A stretch of DNA of 64,000 nucleotides from Phylloscopus collybita (GCA_027886175.1 JAJNNQ010000009.1:26959501-27023500); one strand, 5' to 3'; counted from the stretch's first letter, positions 23,638-36,917 are shown. A program made the numbers and translations. Notes: a model not told the origin generated them from the sequence alone.

Positions 23638-26600
23638 TCCTTTGCAAGGGATTTTAAGTACCAGCAGCTGGGGCTACTCCTTTGAAAATGATTCCATGAA
23701 CATCCAAGAATTTTAAGCAGTGGAGTTTCATTTGGATAGGCATTATTCAACTATGAAAAAAGCCCCCAGAAGACTACAAACATCAATTGAAAACCAAAAT
23801 CAATAGTAACATGGTACTTATGATAATCTACTCATTATCCAGAAAAATGAAGCACTAAGACTAACCTTATGACTAATTGCATTTTTGCACTGCACAATGC
23901 TTTTTGCCAAATCTCCCCTTACCACATTTAAACTGGACAATTGGGATGCAAATTGAATTATCAGCTTACAAAAGCTGTACAAGGAAGCACTACACAAAAC
24001 AAATCAATATGGGTGAAATGAGAGAAAACAACTTCATTCCTGAGGAAGAGCCATCCTAAAGTAGAAGAAGGTGAAGAAGTGCAGGGGCATAGCTGTTATT
24101 TCTTATACTCCTCTACAGCTTATAGCATTTGCTCCCTATTGGTTGTCAAATCCTCTGAGTAAATTAGCATATTTAGATACAGTCTGGTCTCTTCAGTTTA
24201 GCTTTAATCCTGTTAAGGCCAGAGAAATGACAAGCATCTGCTGCCTGAAAGGAATGGGATAAGAGTGGGATCAGAGCTATCTGTGCAAGTCTATATCCCT
24301 TGTTGTGGTCACTTGGAGAACAATACCTTAAATACTCTTGCCTTCACTATTCAAAACCATGGATCTATTACTAAACAGTTCTTTAATGAAAGTGAATATT
24401 TTAAAATACTAGTGGCCATAAATCACAATCTATCTTACTTTTACATAACTGTAATTATATTCTAACTTTCAGAGCCTATGAAGCATTAAGGATTTTTTCA
24501 GTATCAATGTATTCAAGTCATATGTATCAATTTTCAATACAGTTAGAAAACTTCCACTGCTCTACAGTAGAGCTTTTTTAAAACAAATACTAGAGCCAGT
24601 ATAACACACAGAACAAATGACAGATAAATGTATTGTGAAGTCAAATACTTCTATGAATTATATTTGTATTGCATAAGAAATCCTACTCTGAAGTTGAATT
24701 TGATCTTTGACTTGGGAGTTCTACAGCTGGGATCTGAGTACCTTGATTTATTAACCTCCTTTAGGGATTTTTAATTGTCAGAAAAAAATCATTGTAAATT
24801 GTCATTCTATTAAGGTTAATATCAAGACTTTGATATTATTCTTTGATTCTATGATTTAAGAATTTTATCTGCAAACAGAAGGATAGATTGTTTTTTAACT
24901 TGATAATAAGATATCACACTTGCTTTGATAAATAAAGAAGTTTGAATTTCCTGCATATATGACATCTCTTTTACACATGACAATTTTTGTTCAAGCATGG
25001 GCAAAGGCAGTCTGTCAATGAAAGCCTTCAGAGGCAAGGAAATATAGACCTCCATTCCTCTTTGCATAGGTTTGCATACACCTTTACAAGGTGTATAACA
25101 CACTCATATCCCATCTATTCTCACCCTATACTTGTATCTAAACAGCATTAATTGCAAGATTTATCTTAGAAGAGATCAAATATGGTGCATATAGACAACT
25201 GTAAACAGCCTTTGCTTGGATTGCTAGAAAGGATGTTTTTAGTATATTCAAAACTAATATCCAATAACCAATAACCTAAGTGCAAAGAACTGACTAATAT
25301 AGTATTCTTATTTTTAACACTGTCAAATACAAAAAAATAGATTTTGTGTTTTCTTCCCTATAATAAAAAAAATAAGAATGACAGATAAAATTTTCACTCT
25401 GATATGAAAAGGCAACTAACAGCTTCCTATTCTTAACACAGAAAAAACACCTCTGTTTCCACCTAGATCAAGCTCTTGATAGAGCAGGACAAACTTGATA
25501 AGTGTTCTTCATTCTAAATTCCTTCACCTCAAATTTTACTGCAGAGCACTTGTACTTTACAGCCCCTATCTATTCTGAACATCTTGAAGGCCTGCACAAG
25601 CCTTGTGAATAACTCTAAGAGTGAATTTAAATTTATCATTTTAGTTTAGGCGTGAATCTGCTGAAGATACACCTCCAGATCATTCCTACTTATGCTGCTT
25701 AATTCTCTAAACATGTGAAAACTAATGAAACTAGATGGTCTCTAAATCACTAAAGGGTATTCAGTCCATGGGATATACAATTCAGGACAATAAAAGCATG
25801 CTTACTATTTTATCACTTGCACCCTAAAACTTTCAACTTTCTGAAGCAGATCAGAAATATTAATCACTTTCCATTAACAAGAAAATTCATCCTAAAAAGA
25901 TGAATTACTTCTCACAAGTATTTTGATATTTATAATGATATAAAATAGGGAAACGAGCCAAGTAGGTTGAACAGAAAACAGGAAGAAAGGCAGCCACATA
26001 CCCAGATGCTACTGCTGCTGCAGAAAAGCAGGGTTTTTAGTTCACCATCTGGAGTCTACTGCTGCCAAGCACATCTTGTGAGTAGTCAATGGTACTGAAT
26101 CCAATGCTGAGGCACATTACCTAAGGTGGCACAGGATCACACAAGGACACTTCTCTAGTAGCAGCAAGAAAGACTAACTGAAATTACATGTGTCAATCGT
26201 CTGGAGAAAACAGAAAAGAGCTTTCCATATGCAAAATTGGAGTTTTACAGTTTGGACAAAGCTTTTAAAAAATGAAATAATAATACTTGGATGAACAATG
26301 GAATATTTTTGTCGGCATTGTTTTGTATGGTTTTTTTCTGGAATATTTGCTTTCTTTTCAAGTATGTTCCATGTACATTATCAATACACAGCTTTGATAC
26401 ATGGTCACATACCAGATGTAAATATTTTAAACTATAAAGGGATACAAATAAAACAACAGAAGAAAATTATACCATAGCATCTATATTCTATTCTCTTTCA
26501 CTGTTGCAATTCTAGTTGACATGACCACTAATCTGTATGAATTGAGTCAATCATCAAAAGCAATTAAAATAATACATAATTCATGCAGTCACCAGGTTGT

Positions 26601-27047
26601 TCCATTAGTTGTAATTCTACTAAGCTCACGATCATATTCATAAAAATCTTGGACTTCTCAAGCATAATCAGTATGAAAATAATTTAGCTGTAAAAGACTG
26701 CTTTGTAAGCCTTAAGACATTATCTGCAGAGAAACGTGCAAACAGTGAGATTCAGTTTCAATTCTATTTTCTTACACTGTATACTTTTTTAGTTGCTGAA
26801 TTAAAACAGGATTATACAACTAGAAGAGATACCCCTACTCATGAAGCTCAGTCCCTTGATCTTCACAAAGCAGTAACATTCCCTCAGTAAGGTCTCTGAT
26901 TTTACCATCCTCTCAATTGCATGCACTGGCTTTATCCAAGAACATCCAGAAAAGTGTAGCATCATGAATATTCACACACATGCTGTGGGAATATTGATAG
27001 AAAGGCATTGCAGAAATTCACATCTACACTAGAGTGTAGTTAGCAAG

Positions 27048-27077
27048 AAAGTAAGTAAGTAAGTAAATAAATAAATA
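27048..27077. repeat. (AAGT)n(AAAT)n microsatellite
   Basis: Four AAGT-type units grade into three AAAT-type units (AGTAAGTAAGTAAATAAATA). Confidence 0.9.
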
Positions 27078-28419
27078 TTGTTCTTGGCAGTAGAAACTGT
27101 TAACATTTTTCTAAATTGTAAATGACAAGATCCTTGTCATAAAGGGCAGTGTGTATTTATTCCTTCTAAGGGACAACAGACTCGTATTTAGACAGGAATT
27201 GATTGCTAGATTCTGTGCAGAATCAAGTTTACTTCTCCAGTATAATCTGGACTGCAATGCACAGGTTATGGGATGTAACAGGAACATGCCATTTTTACAT
27301 TTTGGTTGGCCCATGTTCTGCTGGTCCTGGACACCTCCTGATTACACCACCAAGCCTTGTCAGATGTTCATTGTCACCCCATTCATCAGTGGGTGAATGC
27401 CAAGCCTCCACTCACCCCCTTCCCCAGTCCCTGTCTGATGACATGAAAGAAACAGATATAGATATTCGAGTCTCCAGCTCAGATCCCTTTAATACCTCTC
27501 ATGTATGGTGATCTGTAGTCAAGCCCTTGCCAAACAAGAGAGGCTTTCCAACAATACAGGTCTGTGCATTGGTGTGATATGGGTAATGTATTTAAATTGT
27601 TATTTTCTGTTGTGGATTTTGACATTTGAATGCAGTTAAATATGTACATTAAACAAAATTTAGCACTCCAGCATACACACTGAAACAGTGATGTAAATTA
27701 ACTACAACTCTATTACCAAAAATTTATTTTGATTTCAAATTGCTTTTGGTTTTCTAGACTTTAGAATCTTTTAATTCATTGCAACACAATTTACCCCCCC
27801 AAAATAGCAATGTTCTCTTTAGTTTTTCATTTTCAGAGAAGATTCCTTCTTCAGAACAAGTTCTGAAAATTAAGGCAGTGGTTATGTGTGTTGGGAAGTG
27901 TGCTACTTACAGGGTCAAAGCATATTTTTGAGTATTATATACACAAGCCTGCCTCAGACCAACATGATCACATCTATTTTCAATAACTTGTATGATAAAG
28001 ATGCTTTACAGCATTTTCATACGTTGTGTCACAATATACTGGTTTTATCTATCAGAGCACAACAAAAGCAGCTTACATGGGAACTGCTTGCCAGGTTTTT
28101 CTTCTCCTTTTGGTACTGCCAATGGTCTTTTATTTCTATATAACATAATTTTGAGTGCCACTGTACTCACTATAGTCTCTGGATTGCACCAGTAAATTCA
28201 AACCCATTTATTTTCACTGATGAAAATAATGTTCTGAATATAAGGCACCAAAAAGTCTATATTTAAATCTTAATTTGCTATATTATTATTACTATTAGTC
28301 ACTTCAAATATTTTTGTGTGTTATTTTATTAAATACTTCAGTAACTTGTGAAGTATAAAAACAATTGTGTTCATTGATGAGAAAATCATCACATTTCCTT
28401 CATTCTTATATTTCAACAG

Positions 28420-28474
28420 GGTTTCTAATATAAATATGGTTTCTAATATAATGTTTCAATGTGGTTTCTAATAT
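28420..28474. repeat. Irregular repeat of the 12-mer GGTTTCTAATAT
   Basis: The exact word GGTTTCTAATAT occurs at 28420-28431, 28438-28449 and 28463-28474. The spacers between copies differ in length. Confidence 0.9.
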
Positions 28475-28544
28475 GTCTTGAAGATTTGAGATCTGACTTG
28501 CAGCTAACACTCTGCAGCTGGACCCACCCCCTTTCTTTCTGATC

Positions 28545-28596
28545 TATATATATATACATTTGAAAGAGATAGATAGATACATAGATAGTTATAGAT
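28545..28596. repeat. (TA)n and (GATA)n microsatellite
   Basis: A short TA run is followed, after about ten bases, by GATAGATAGATACATAGATA. Confidence 0.88.
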
Positions 28597-31544
28597 ATTC
28601 AGAAATATATTTCTGACCCAAAATAGCTGATAAGGCTTCTCCTTTAAATAGGTCCCAGTAATGGCTCTTCACTAAGCTTTCTCTGCATAGTCTGTCTGAG
28701 AATCACTAGTGATATAGCACAGTAGGTTGTAGATTATTTTTAAGAAAATGTTTCCCTCTAAGTTGTAGCATTATCAACCTTATTCAGAAAAGAAGTATAA
28801 ATTCCTGTAATGTAAAGAAACAACATGGAAAGAAACTTCTGCCTAAAAAAATCAACAAATAACTGGCCTTTTTAAATTAAATGCTTGAAGAAGAGGAAGG
28901 TGGGATGTCAGTTTGAAAAGTTTTCAAAAATTTCTGAGGAGCAAAGAGACTCATCAGCTATATATTAAGGAAAAATTACATCAGCCTTTATTTCTTATAT
29001 TTTGAATCTCAGCTAGACTTTTTATTTCCAGATTGCTTGTTTGTTTTTTTTTCTGGACTCAGCATGGATATATATGACTGGTCTACAAATGATTCAGAAC
29101 TGTCATGTATCATGAGAGAGCGAGGGGTCAGCACCATCAGTGATGACACTAGAGCATGTTTCCACTGAGAACTATTGCTACTGAGGTAACCTACTAGAGA
29201 AATAACCTATTATGCAAAACTTCTAATAGTGAATTTAGAAAACACAATCAACATTTTCTAAGCCATTTAGTACTCCCAGATTAAATGAAAATGTGTATTT
29301 CCATACCCTACTATCATAACATAATTTTCAAATTTCCAATAGAATATTCACATCTTCTATCTTTCTGTCAAAGGTAGTTTTACACCAGATTAACCTGCAA
29401 TGACTTGAACATACTTCTTGATTTCAGTAGGATTGGCAGTGCTTTGTTGCAAATAAAGCTATGAATCCAAAGCTCATGATAGTTCTTGATAAAATTTGTG
29501 CTAGGAAGGATGAACTTGGCTTCTTCTTGTATGCCAGTATCAATTACCAGTGCCATTCAGGAAGGAAAGGACACAGTGTTATATGAAGGTTATTAGACTA
29601 GAACCTGAGCAAGTTTTCTGTTATTTTTGAGACCTCTTAAAATAAGCATCATTATTCATTTCAAAGAATGCAAAAATGAGAGGTTTACTTTATTCAAACA
29701 GATTTCTTCCTAGCTGTAAAAATCTATATTGTATTTCTTCAGAAAAAGATCTTCTAATGAATGCTACACAGCTCATTATAACACATTTGTACACTGCAAG
29801 CTGGGGGGAAATTGATTTTTTGATAGTTCATTGTTTAGGTTGCTTTCTACTGATACGACTTCTAGTAAGTTTTATTCAGAAAGCATAGGGTAAGTCCAAC
29901 TGTATATGTGAATCTAGAATCAAAATATCACACTTTTCTTGGCTTTTTGTGAGCACCCTAAAAGAAGATCTAAAAAGATTTTGGGGTTTTTTTGTCTTCA
30001 TAGCTTCACAATTGTAAGCATGTTGATGGTGAGGATTATAAAGAGGTAAAAAATCAGAAAATGAGTCATAGGCTTTATGCTAAGATACTCAGAAATTATG
30101 TCTTGCAGAATATCGACTTTTTTCCCTGATATGTCATCGTTAATTCCCATTTAGGTGACAGCTAAAAATATTCTTGGTGAGATGCTGGTTTCAACTCAGT
30201 AGTCAAAGGAAAATATCTAACAAAGAGCCAAAATAAATTATTTGAACTCAGTTTGCAAGGCAGCAGCATGTATCAGCTTGTTACTAAAGGGCAGAGGATG
30301 CTATGCTCTGTTGCCAAAAGCTTAGAATTTTTGAGGCAATTAATTTACATTTAAAACCAAATAGATTGCTCAGTTTACATTCTTTGCTTTTAAATAAGCT
30401 TCTTTTGGAAGGGTTATATATGGCCATAGACAAGCACACATATTAGATTTAGCTTTTTTTCTATGATGAAATTAAGGAATGGCCTGGTAGCAGCAGGGAT
30501 TAGAATCAATGCCATTGTTTATTGAGGAGAGCTAACATTAAAGATTCACATTCAGCTAAAATAAGTATTTTGGGATTCAAGACAAAATTATAGTAACTGC
30601 AGCCATAGAACCTGATAAACTTCCATTTCACTAAAGTAACAGAATATAACTGACCGTATCCATTCTTCATATGTATCTTGTCACATATAATTTGAAAGAC
30701 AATGGATTCTTTGGCTGATTCAGGTGGACTTCTGGGATTCCCTATGGAGGAACATGAGATAGAACTGCAGTATAATTCTGTCAAGGCTATATCGTAAGGA
30801 ATAAATTTACCCACACACTGCCAGACTCTCCAAGATGAATAAAGAAAATATCAGAAAAAGGTCTTGCAAACAAAAATCCACAACAGACAGATAATGGTTT
30901 TAGACTACAGCTTGGAAGTGTGGTGTTGAGACTTCTCATAAGGAGAAAAATAGTAAATCCAGATGTTTCAGGGGCTTTCATACCAGAAGTGTAAGTGTAG
31001 AGGATTTCACTGAAGAAATTTTTATTTAACCTGTGCTGAGATCTCTCCACACTTGGATAACATCAGTATAGCATAAAAAGCATGGAGAACAGCACTGAAC
31101 TTGAACTTCTGATTATTGCACAAGATTTTGTATTTTTCTTGCTCCGTACTGTCTGATTTGGGGAGATAATGGTGTATTCTTCTGGCACTATCATAGTTAG
31201 CTTTCTCGGTCTTCATTTTTATATAGGGAAGAAAAGGAAGGTAAGGCTGAACAGAATGAAGTAAGATGACGTTTTTAGCTGACTGAAGCAAGACTAAAGG
31301 ATTTTAGTTTCCATGCTCTTATGGATCCACTTAGTAAAGCAAGGAAGGCATTGCTGCGAAATAAACATTTTAGTTTCTGGATTGAACACAACAAATCTAT
31401 CTCGAGATTTTGTTATTTACTCTGCAGTCTTTTCCATAATGCCATTAATTATGTGCAGCAAATCTGAGAAAACACAATGCCCTCATGTTGTAAACCTAAA
31501 ATTAGTTGTACAGTCTCTAGTTCAAATCTCTCAAATTTTGTCAT

Positions 31545-32100
31545 ATCCCACATTCTTCTGCCTGCTGGTATTGTTGCCCCTCAGGGCTCACTTCTGGCTT
31601 GTTTGTCTCATACCTGGCCCCAGGGGTGGCCCCTATACACTCAGGAGTCTCCTGGATTCCTTGCAGCCTGCTGTATTGCTTTCCCAGCAGACATCCAGGT
31701 GGCTGAAAACACCCATCAGGATGAGGGTGATGTTTCCTGTGTTTGAAGTAAGAAGCCTCATCAGCAGGCTTCCCCTGCTCAGGCACCCATTGAAGACTCC
31801 AGCTGAAGAGTGTCCTTTGTCAGTCTTGGCCCTCATTTTCACCCACAGGCCCTTAACCTGTTCACAGCTGTTGCTCAGAGGCAGCTCTTCTCAGTCCATC
31901 CACTCCTTAATGTAAACAGCAATAGCTCTGCCCCTCTTCCCAGCCCATCCTTCTGAAAGCTTGTAGCCCAGGCAGTGTTCTAGTTCTGTAACTCATCCCA
32001 CCATTAGAGAGCAATTAGGTCATACATTTCTAATTGCATCGCGTTTCCCAACTTCTACTCTTTGTAACCCACATTGCATGCATCAGTGTAAATTCATCAA
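31545..32100 (-). mobile_element. CR1 LINE fragment, endonuclease domain of ORF2
   Basis: Read on the minus strand from about 32095 down, frames match the apurinic-endonuclease part of CR1 ORF2. A decayed start resembles YTNARSM. LFRR/RGGGVALY-like sequence lies near 31950. At about 31650-31710 there is LILMGVFSHLDVCWESNTAG, clearly related to the catalytic segment LILMGDFNHPDICWKSNTA. The catalytic D of GDFN is changed to V and the N to S, and frameshifts break the frame. The fragment stops before the reverse transcriptase and has no 3' end. The 200-residue plus-strand open frame here is antisense of the element. Confidence 0.75.
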
Positions 32101-34660
32101 AGGCTACATAAAAAGAAAGCAACTACATGTAATTAAAATCAGTCAATTACACTGTGAGCTGGTAAGTGCCAGAAATGGGTGGAAGAAGCAAAAAAAACCC
32201 AACAAAAAACCAACCAAACAAACAACCCCCCCCCCCCCCACACACAAAAAAAACCCAAACAAAAACAAACAAAATAACCAACAAAAAACCACAAGTAGAT
32301 GAAATCTACTAAACTGAGGATCCAGATATAGGGTATAGGAGACTATCTTTTGAGGATTTTTTTCCTATTACCTTTCCCTGCCTAGCCATTAGCTAAACTA
32401 ATTTCAAATTTTTCAAATAATTTACCTTGAAAGATGTCACCTTTAAAGATAATAGCCAACACTTACTGAAGTAAGATTTTTATTTACTTATATAGAAATC
32501 TGACTGCAGAGTCGAAAGAAAATGTTAGTGACAGAACCATTTTGTGTTAATCCTTCCAGTGTTCTGTTATCCTTGCAATTTATAGACTAGGTTAAATATT
32601 CATCTTTCTTCCTAGGATTTACATGATTCTATGGCATCCATTTTGATAAGAAATATAAAACTAGGTATAAATAATCTCAGCATGCAGCACATTTCTAATT
32701 CACAATATTAAAATGAACAAATATGAAAGACTGCACCAAATTAATTTTTATTTCCAGCTCTCCATGTAATAAACTACCAGAAAGCAGGTTGTGTAAATAT
32801 TCTACATGAGAATAAAATTGAATTATGTAAAGTGTTATGAAACAAATTAAATGAAAACTTAAGTTTCACAAACTTTATCTATTCAATATCGAACACAGAG
32901 ATCCACAAGCAGCAACCAAATTTGTTACAGACTCAGGTGAAATATAGGTCAATTTTATGCATATAGTTTTTCCAGGCATTGAGTAAAAGCTACTAAGCTA
33001 CATCATCTGATGTCACCAACATAATCAGGAATTTCTGCACTCTGCTTGGTAGCTGTTTGACATGGCAGCATTGCTGGTGTCTGAGCCACACAGATCCATG
33101 CTCCACATCCTAGCACCTGGAAACTCTAGGAGGATGGTTCAGCAGTCCCAGGTGAGTTCCTCTCAGCTGCTTTAACAAGCAATTTTGATTGGCCAACTTA
33201 GGACCCCTTGATTCCATCTAGAAATCTAGAATTTAGAAACTCAAGCCAGAATTGGTGCAAGAAATTCAAGCAAGAAATTGTCAGAACTAATGCATTTCTT
33301 AAAAAACATTTCATACACACACAAAAATTTAAAAGAAGACCTTGATGAAATCTAGAAGATACAGAAACTTAATATTCTGAGGAAGCTTAATTCAGAATTT
33401 TTCTGAATAGTTGAATAACAGCAGTTGAATCACACCAGTGCTACCTTGAAATGCTATAGAGAATTTCCGCTTAAGGCAACAATAGAATGTATAGTCTCCT
33501 TATGAATACTGAATAATCAGCATTTGAAGAGAATTTCTAAGTAACTGATACATTAGCATGATTTCAATGTCTAAGACTATCTGTTTTGTAGTGACATAGA
33601 AAACATTCCTCCAGTATGAATCTTTAGTTCCAGCCAAGTGTGCATAGAGACTGAAAAATGTATATATTTTTCCATTCATTTCTGTAAAATGCCATAGGAA
33701 GTAGTTTTTCTATATAACTTATATATGATGTCATCTTGCTGGATTTGTTCAGTTAAATGACTAATATTATATGGGCACCAAATATTTTGTCTTATCTTTT
33801 ATGATCATTTAATAGCCACATGAATCTGTGGGGTGATACTGCAAATTGTTTGCTGTATTCAAGATTTGTTTGATTGGCAAAACAAAATAAGGCTCATTCA
33901 CCCAAGACATTATTTTTTATATTAATTTGTTCTCCTCTGATCTGACCACAAGAGCTTTTATTCTACCTAAAATCCAAACCAGATCTTTTTCTGCAATTTG
34001 TTTTTAATATTCCTCTTACTGTTTGTTGTAGCAATGGCATCAGCCACTAATATAGTCTCCTATATAAAAAACACACACATACTACATTACTTCTTTCATT
34101 ATTTTAACAAGAGTAACTTACCCAGGAGTAATGAGGTAAATTGCATTGGCATTACAAAGACTTTTTTTACTGCAGTTACACTAATGATCTAAACTGCAGA
34201 GCTGAAAAAATCCAGACCATCTGTTTCCTCCTAAAGCAACTTTAATATCAACACTTACATATCACACAATCTCTACTAAATTCTTTGATTGGCAATCTGG
34301 ATAACAATAACTTACACCACTACAGGAAAAACACTGTTTTATAACCCATTTATATTCCCACTTCACCTATTTGTACTGATGTCATCTGAGTAACTATCAT
34401 AAAACTTCTACACCAGATGGATTAAATGTGAAGTTGGCTCCTAGTGATGGATCACACTTTCTATGTTCTGGTCAGGGTTACCAGCACTTATTGCAGTATT
34501 TACTTGTCATTCAAATAGCACTGCAGTTAAACCTGAATTTCATTTTTGGGATTAGAGACAGACAAATCTACAAGGAAAATTTTTACAGAGTCATGTATTT
34601 TCATAATAATACTAAATAGAAATGCAACTTGCTTTTCCAGTTCTCGTTGGAAAATAAATC
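32101..34660. other. Intronic stretch without a recognised gene
   Basis: An A/C-only tract at 32190-32290, then AT-rich unique sequence. A short less AT-rich patch at about 33050-33180 has no recognisable identity. Confidence 0.68.
32190..32290. repeat. A/C-only tract with a C14 homopolymer
   Basis: About 100 bases of almost pure A and C on the plus strand, containing an uninterrupted run of 14 C at 32226-32239 followed by CACACA. The open frame through it is a composition artefact. Confidence 0.93.
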
Positions 34661-34777
34661 CATGTTCTAACACTCTTGGGCAGGGACATCTTCCACTATA
34701 ACAGGTTGCTCAAAGGCCCATCCAACTCGCTCTTTAAGGTTCATTCCAACTCAAACTATTCTCAGATTCCACTATGA
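34661..34777. mobile_element. CR1 LINE 3' fragment with 5' inversion
   Basis: Two adjoining pieces of CR1 3' sequence lie in opposite orientations. The left piece, 34661-34726, is CR1 in minus orientation (GGGCAGGGACATCTTCCACT, then AACAGGTTGCTCAAAGGCCC). The right piece, 34731-34777, is CR1 in plus orientation (TCTTTAAGGTTCATTCCAAC, then a decayed octamer tail ending CTATGAAT). In the CR1 sequence as I remember it the two pieces are neighbours, meeting at GGAACTAGATG|ATCTTTAAGG. The 5' piece appears to have been flipped in place. Confidence 0.65.
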
Positions 34778-34914
34778 ATATTTCAAATATATTGTGTAAG
34801 CTATGACACTATTTAATCTTCCAACTACATAACAAAGAGGTAATTTAGCAAATCACACTTGATTAAAGTAATTGCTTCTAAAATCAAATGAACTGTTATG
34901 TAGATAGAAGGGAA

Positions 34915-35060
34915 AGTAGATGATGTAATTTATCTTGATTTTAACAGAGCTTTTAGATCTTGGTAGCCAAAAAAGTACATATGGACTGCATTTTTGAACT
35001 GTAAAATTAGTGGGAAATTGGCCAAATTATCAGTAGTATCAGAACATTTAAGGGGGAAAC
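34915..35060 (+). mobile_element. CR1-like LINE fragment, reverse-transcriptase motif A
   Basis: The plus-strand frame from about 34923 reads DVIYLDFNRAFRSW, a clear match to the LINE reverse-transcriptase motif DVIYLDFSKAFDTV. Sequence after it (FLNCKISGKLAKLSVVSEHL) is too diverged to align with confidence. The catalytic aspartate LDF is kept, but the following FDT has become FRS and a stop comes soon after. How far the old element extends to the right is uncertain. Confidence 0.5.
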
Positions 35061-36885
35061 TTCAGAGAAGCAACACTGATAAGCAATCTCATATGACTAA
35101 GCAGCATATCCATAGGGCGTTAAAACCAATCAGTCAATCCCAAACTTTTTGTCTAGTGGCCATTACACTGAAAATCTGAAAACCTAACCATTCACATAGA
35201 TAGAATGATGTGTCAGTAATAAACTGGTCTGTCTGAACAGTGTGAGGAGATTTTGGACTTGCTCTTTCATTAGATCTAGATTGTGCTAATGTAGAGTTGT
35301 GCAGGGAGATTATTAATTTGGGCAATATAATCAAGTCCTCTATGTTAGCAGTTTAAATCTATATAGATAAGTGTCTGAATGTATATAAAATAGTGGCATA
35401 TACTTTTGAAAGGAAAATATAAATGAAAATTGTCATTGACCAAAAAAACCCTTTTTCAAATGTACAGCATGAAAAAATAATACTTGGATTTTAATGGGAT
35501 AATAGCAGTCAATTTACTTAGTTGGATTTTACATCCTGCTAGAGTCTGACTAATATTCTTGAGCACTTTGTGAATGTTCAGAAAAAGTAGTCAATATATC
35601 ATGAAGGATGTTGATGGAGGAAGTCTGTAAAGAGCTCAGAGAGAGGTTCATAAACTTGAAAAATTTCAATGGCCTGCGAGTGACAGCAAACACTTCCTGA
35701 TTTTTAAATGTAATCCTTTCATATGACGGTCTAAATGCAAGCAAAGAAAGGGTCAGCCACAGTAAAGAAAAATAATTGTATCAAACAGACATCATAATCA
35801 CTTAGCAAATAACATTTTTTTAATCAGTTGCTGTCTAGGCACAGCATAAAACCCTAATTGAAAATTCTTCCCATTGAAGTAAGATGTTAGATTTTAGGTG
35901 TACAGTTTTCAATGCATCAAGGTAAACATTTCTAAGTGGATATGAACATGGTCTGTCAAGTTGTGAAAAAGCACTAAAAATGGTAGATATTTCTGTTTCA
36001 AAAGTAACAATCACACAGCATTGCCAAAGAAAGGGGGTTACTACTTCTCTGTAAGACACTTAATATTTTACTGTGCCTGGTGCATCACTATTTATGACTG
36101 TTTAATTGGAAGCAATTCTCCAACATTAGTAGGTAATTGCTGCATAAATTGTATATGCTGAAAAACTCTTACAACAAACTCAGTAAAAAAGGGAACTCTC
36201 AAATCTTAGGGTATCTTCTTTCCTTATATTACGTTATTCAAAAAAATTTAGGATCAAATCATATCATCCTTTTCACTGTTTACTGAAGCAAAGTTGACAC
36301 TTGACATAATAAAAGAATTTATATTAAAACATTTAGGTTAAAGTCCCTTTTTTTTGACCTTGCAACATCACTTAAATTTAGAACTTAGCTATAGTACTGA
36401 ATTCTAATATAAAAGTGGAAATATTTGATGGAAGATATTGGGGTAAATTACAGATATCACAGGAAGTTTTAGAATCTGTTCATTAATTCAGTGTAGAATT
36501 TTGTGGAGCTTACAGAAAGCATAAGAGCAGAGTTCCATAATTCCACGTGAAGGCAACATTGAAACTCAATGAAAATACATCCTATTACAACCACATATTT
36601 AAAAAAATCACTATTCTCTTATTCAATATTATAAATATCTGTGAGGAAAATTTTCCTTTGCCATAAGGAAATGCAATGTTTCATCAAAAACTTGTACAGT
36701 AAATAAATTTCAACCAATGCTGCAACACTGAATTAGTTTTAGTTTCTGAAGAAATTTTCTGATTGTGTACTGTCTCTATCAATTTTTAACTGAAAAATGC
36801 ATATTCTATTGCTTTGCACAGAATACATTTCTTATACTGCTGAACTTGTACAGACTTTTAAATACAATCATGTTCTTTTATATGA

Positions 36886-36917
36886 AATAACAGATCCCAC
36901 TTCAGGGATCTGTTATT
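36886..36917. repeat. Inverted repeat (13-bp perfect arms, 6-nt loop)
   Basis: AATAACAGATCCC at 36886-36898, loop ACTTCA, then GGGATCTGTTATT at 36905-36917. Part of the word recurs just after it (CAGATCTCATTTCAGGG). Confidence 0.93.

Larger units (their letters stand above)
23241..31544. other. Intronic stretch without a recognised gene
   Basis: Eight kilobases of mostly unique AT-rich sequence. It holds an A-rich tract at 23588-23637, AAGT/AAAT repeats at 27048-27077, a 12-bp repeated word at 28420-28474 and TA/GATA repeats at 28545-28596. Less AT-rich unique patches lie at about 25980-26200 and 27240-27540. No exon-like frame with recognisable protein similarity was found. Confidence 0.65.

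Noticed and set aside
24836..24856. CR1-like octamer words (TTCTTTGATTCTATGATT)
   Set aside because: The sequence before them does not read as CR1. The words alone are too short. A similar TTCTGTGATTCTATG at about 39336 was rejected for the same reason.
31313..31915. A 200-codon plus-strand open frame, the longest in the window
   Set aside because: Most of it lies over a minus-strand CR1 endonuclease fragment and is its antisense. It shows no recognisable domain of its own.
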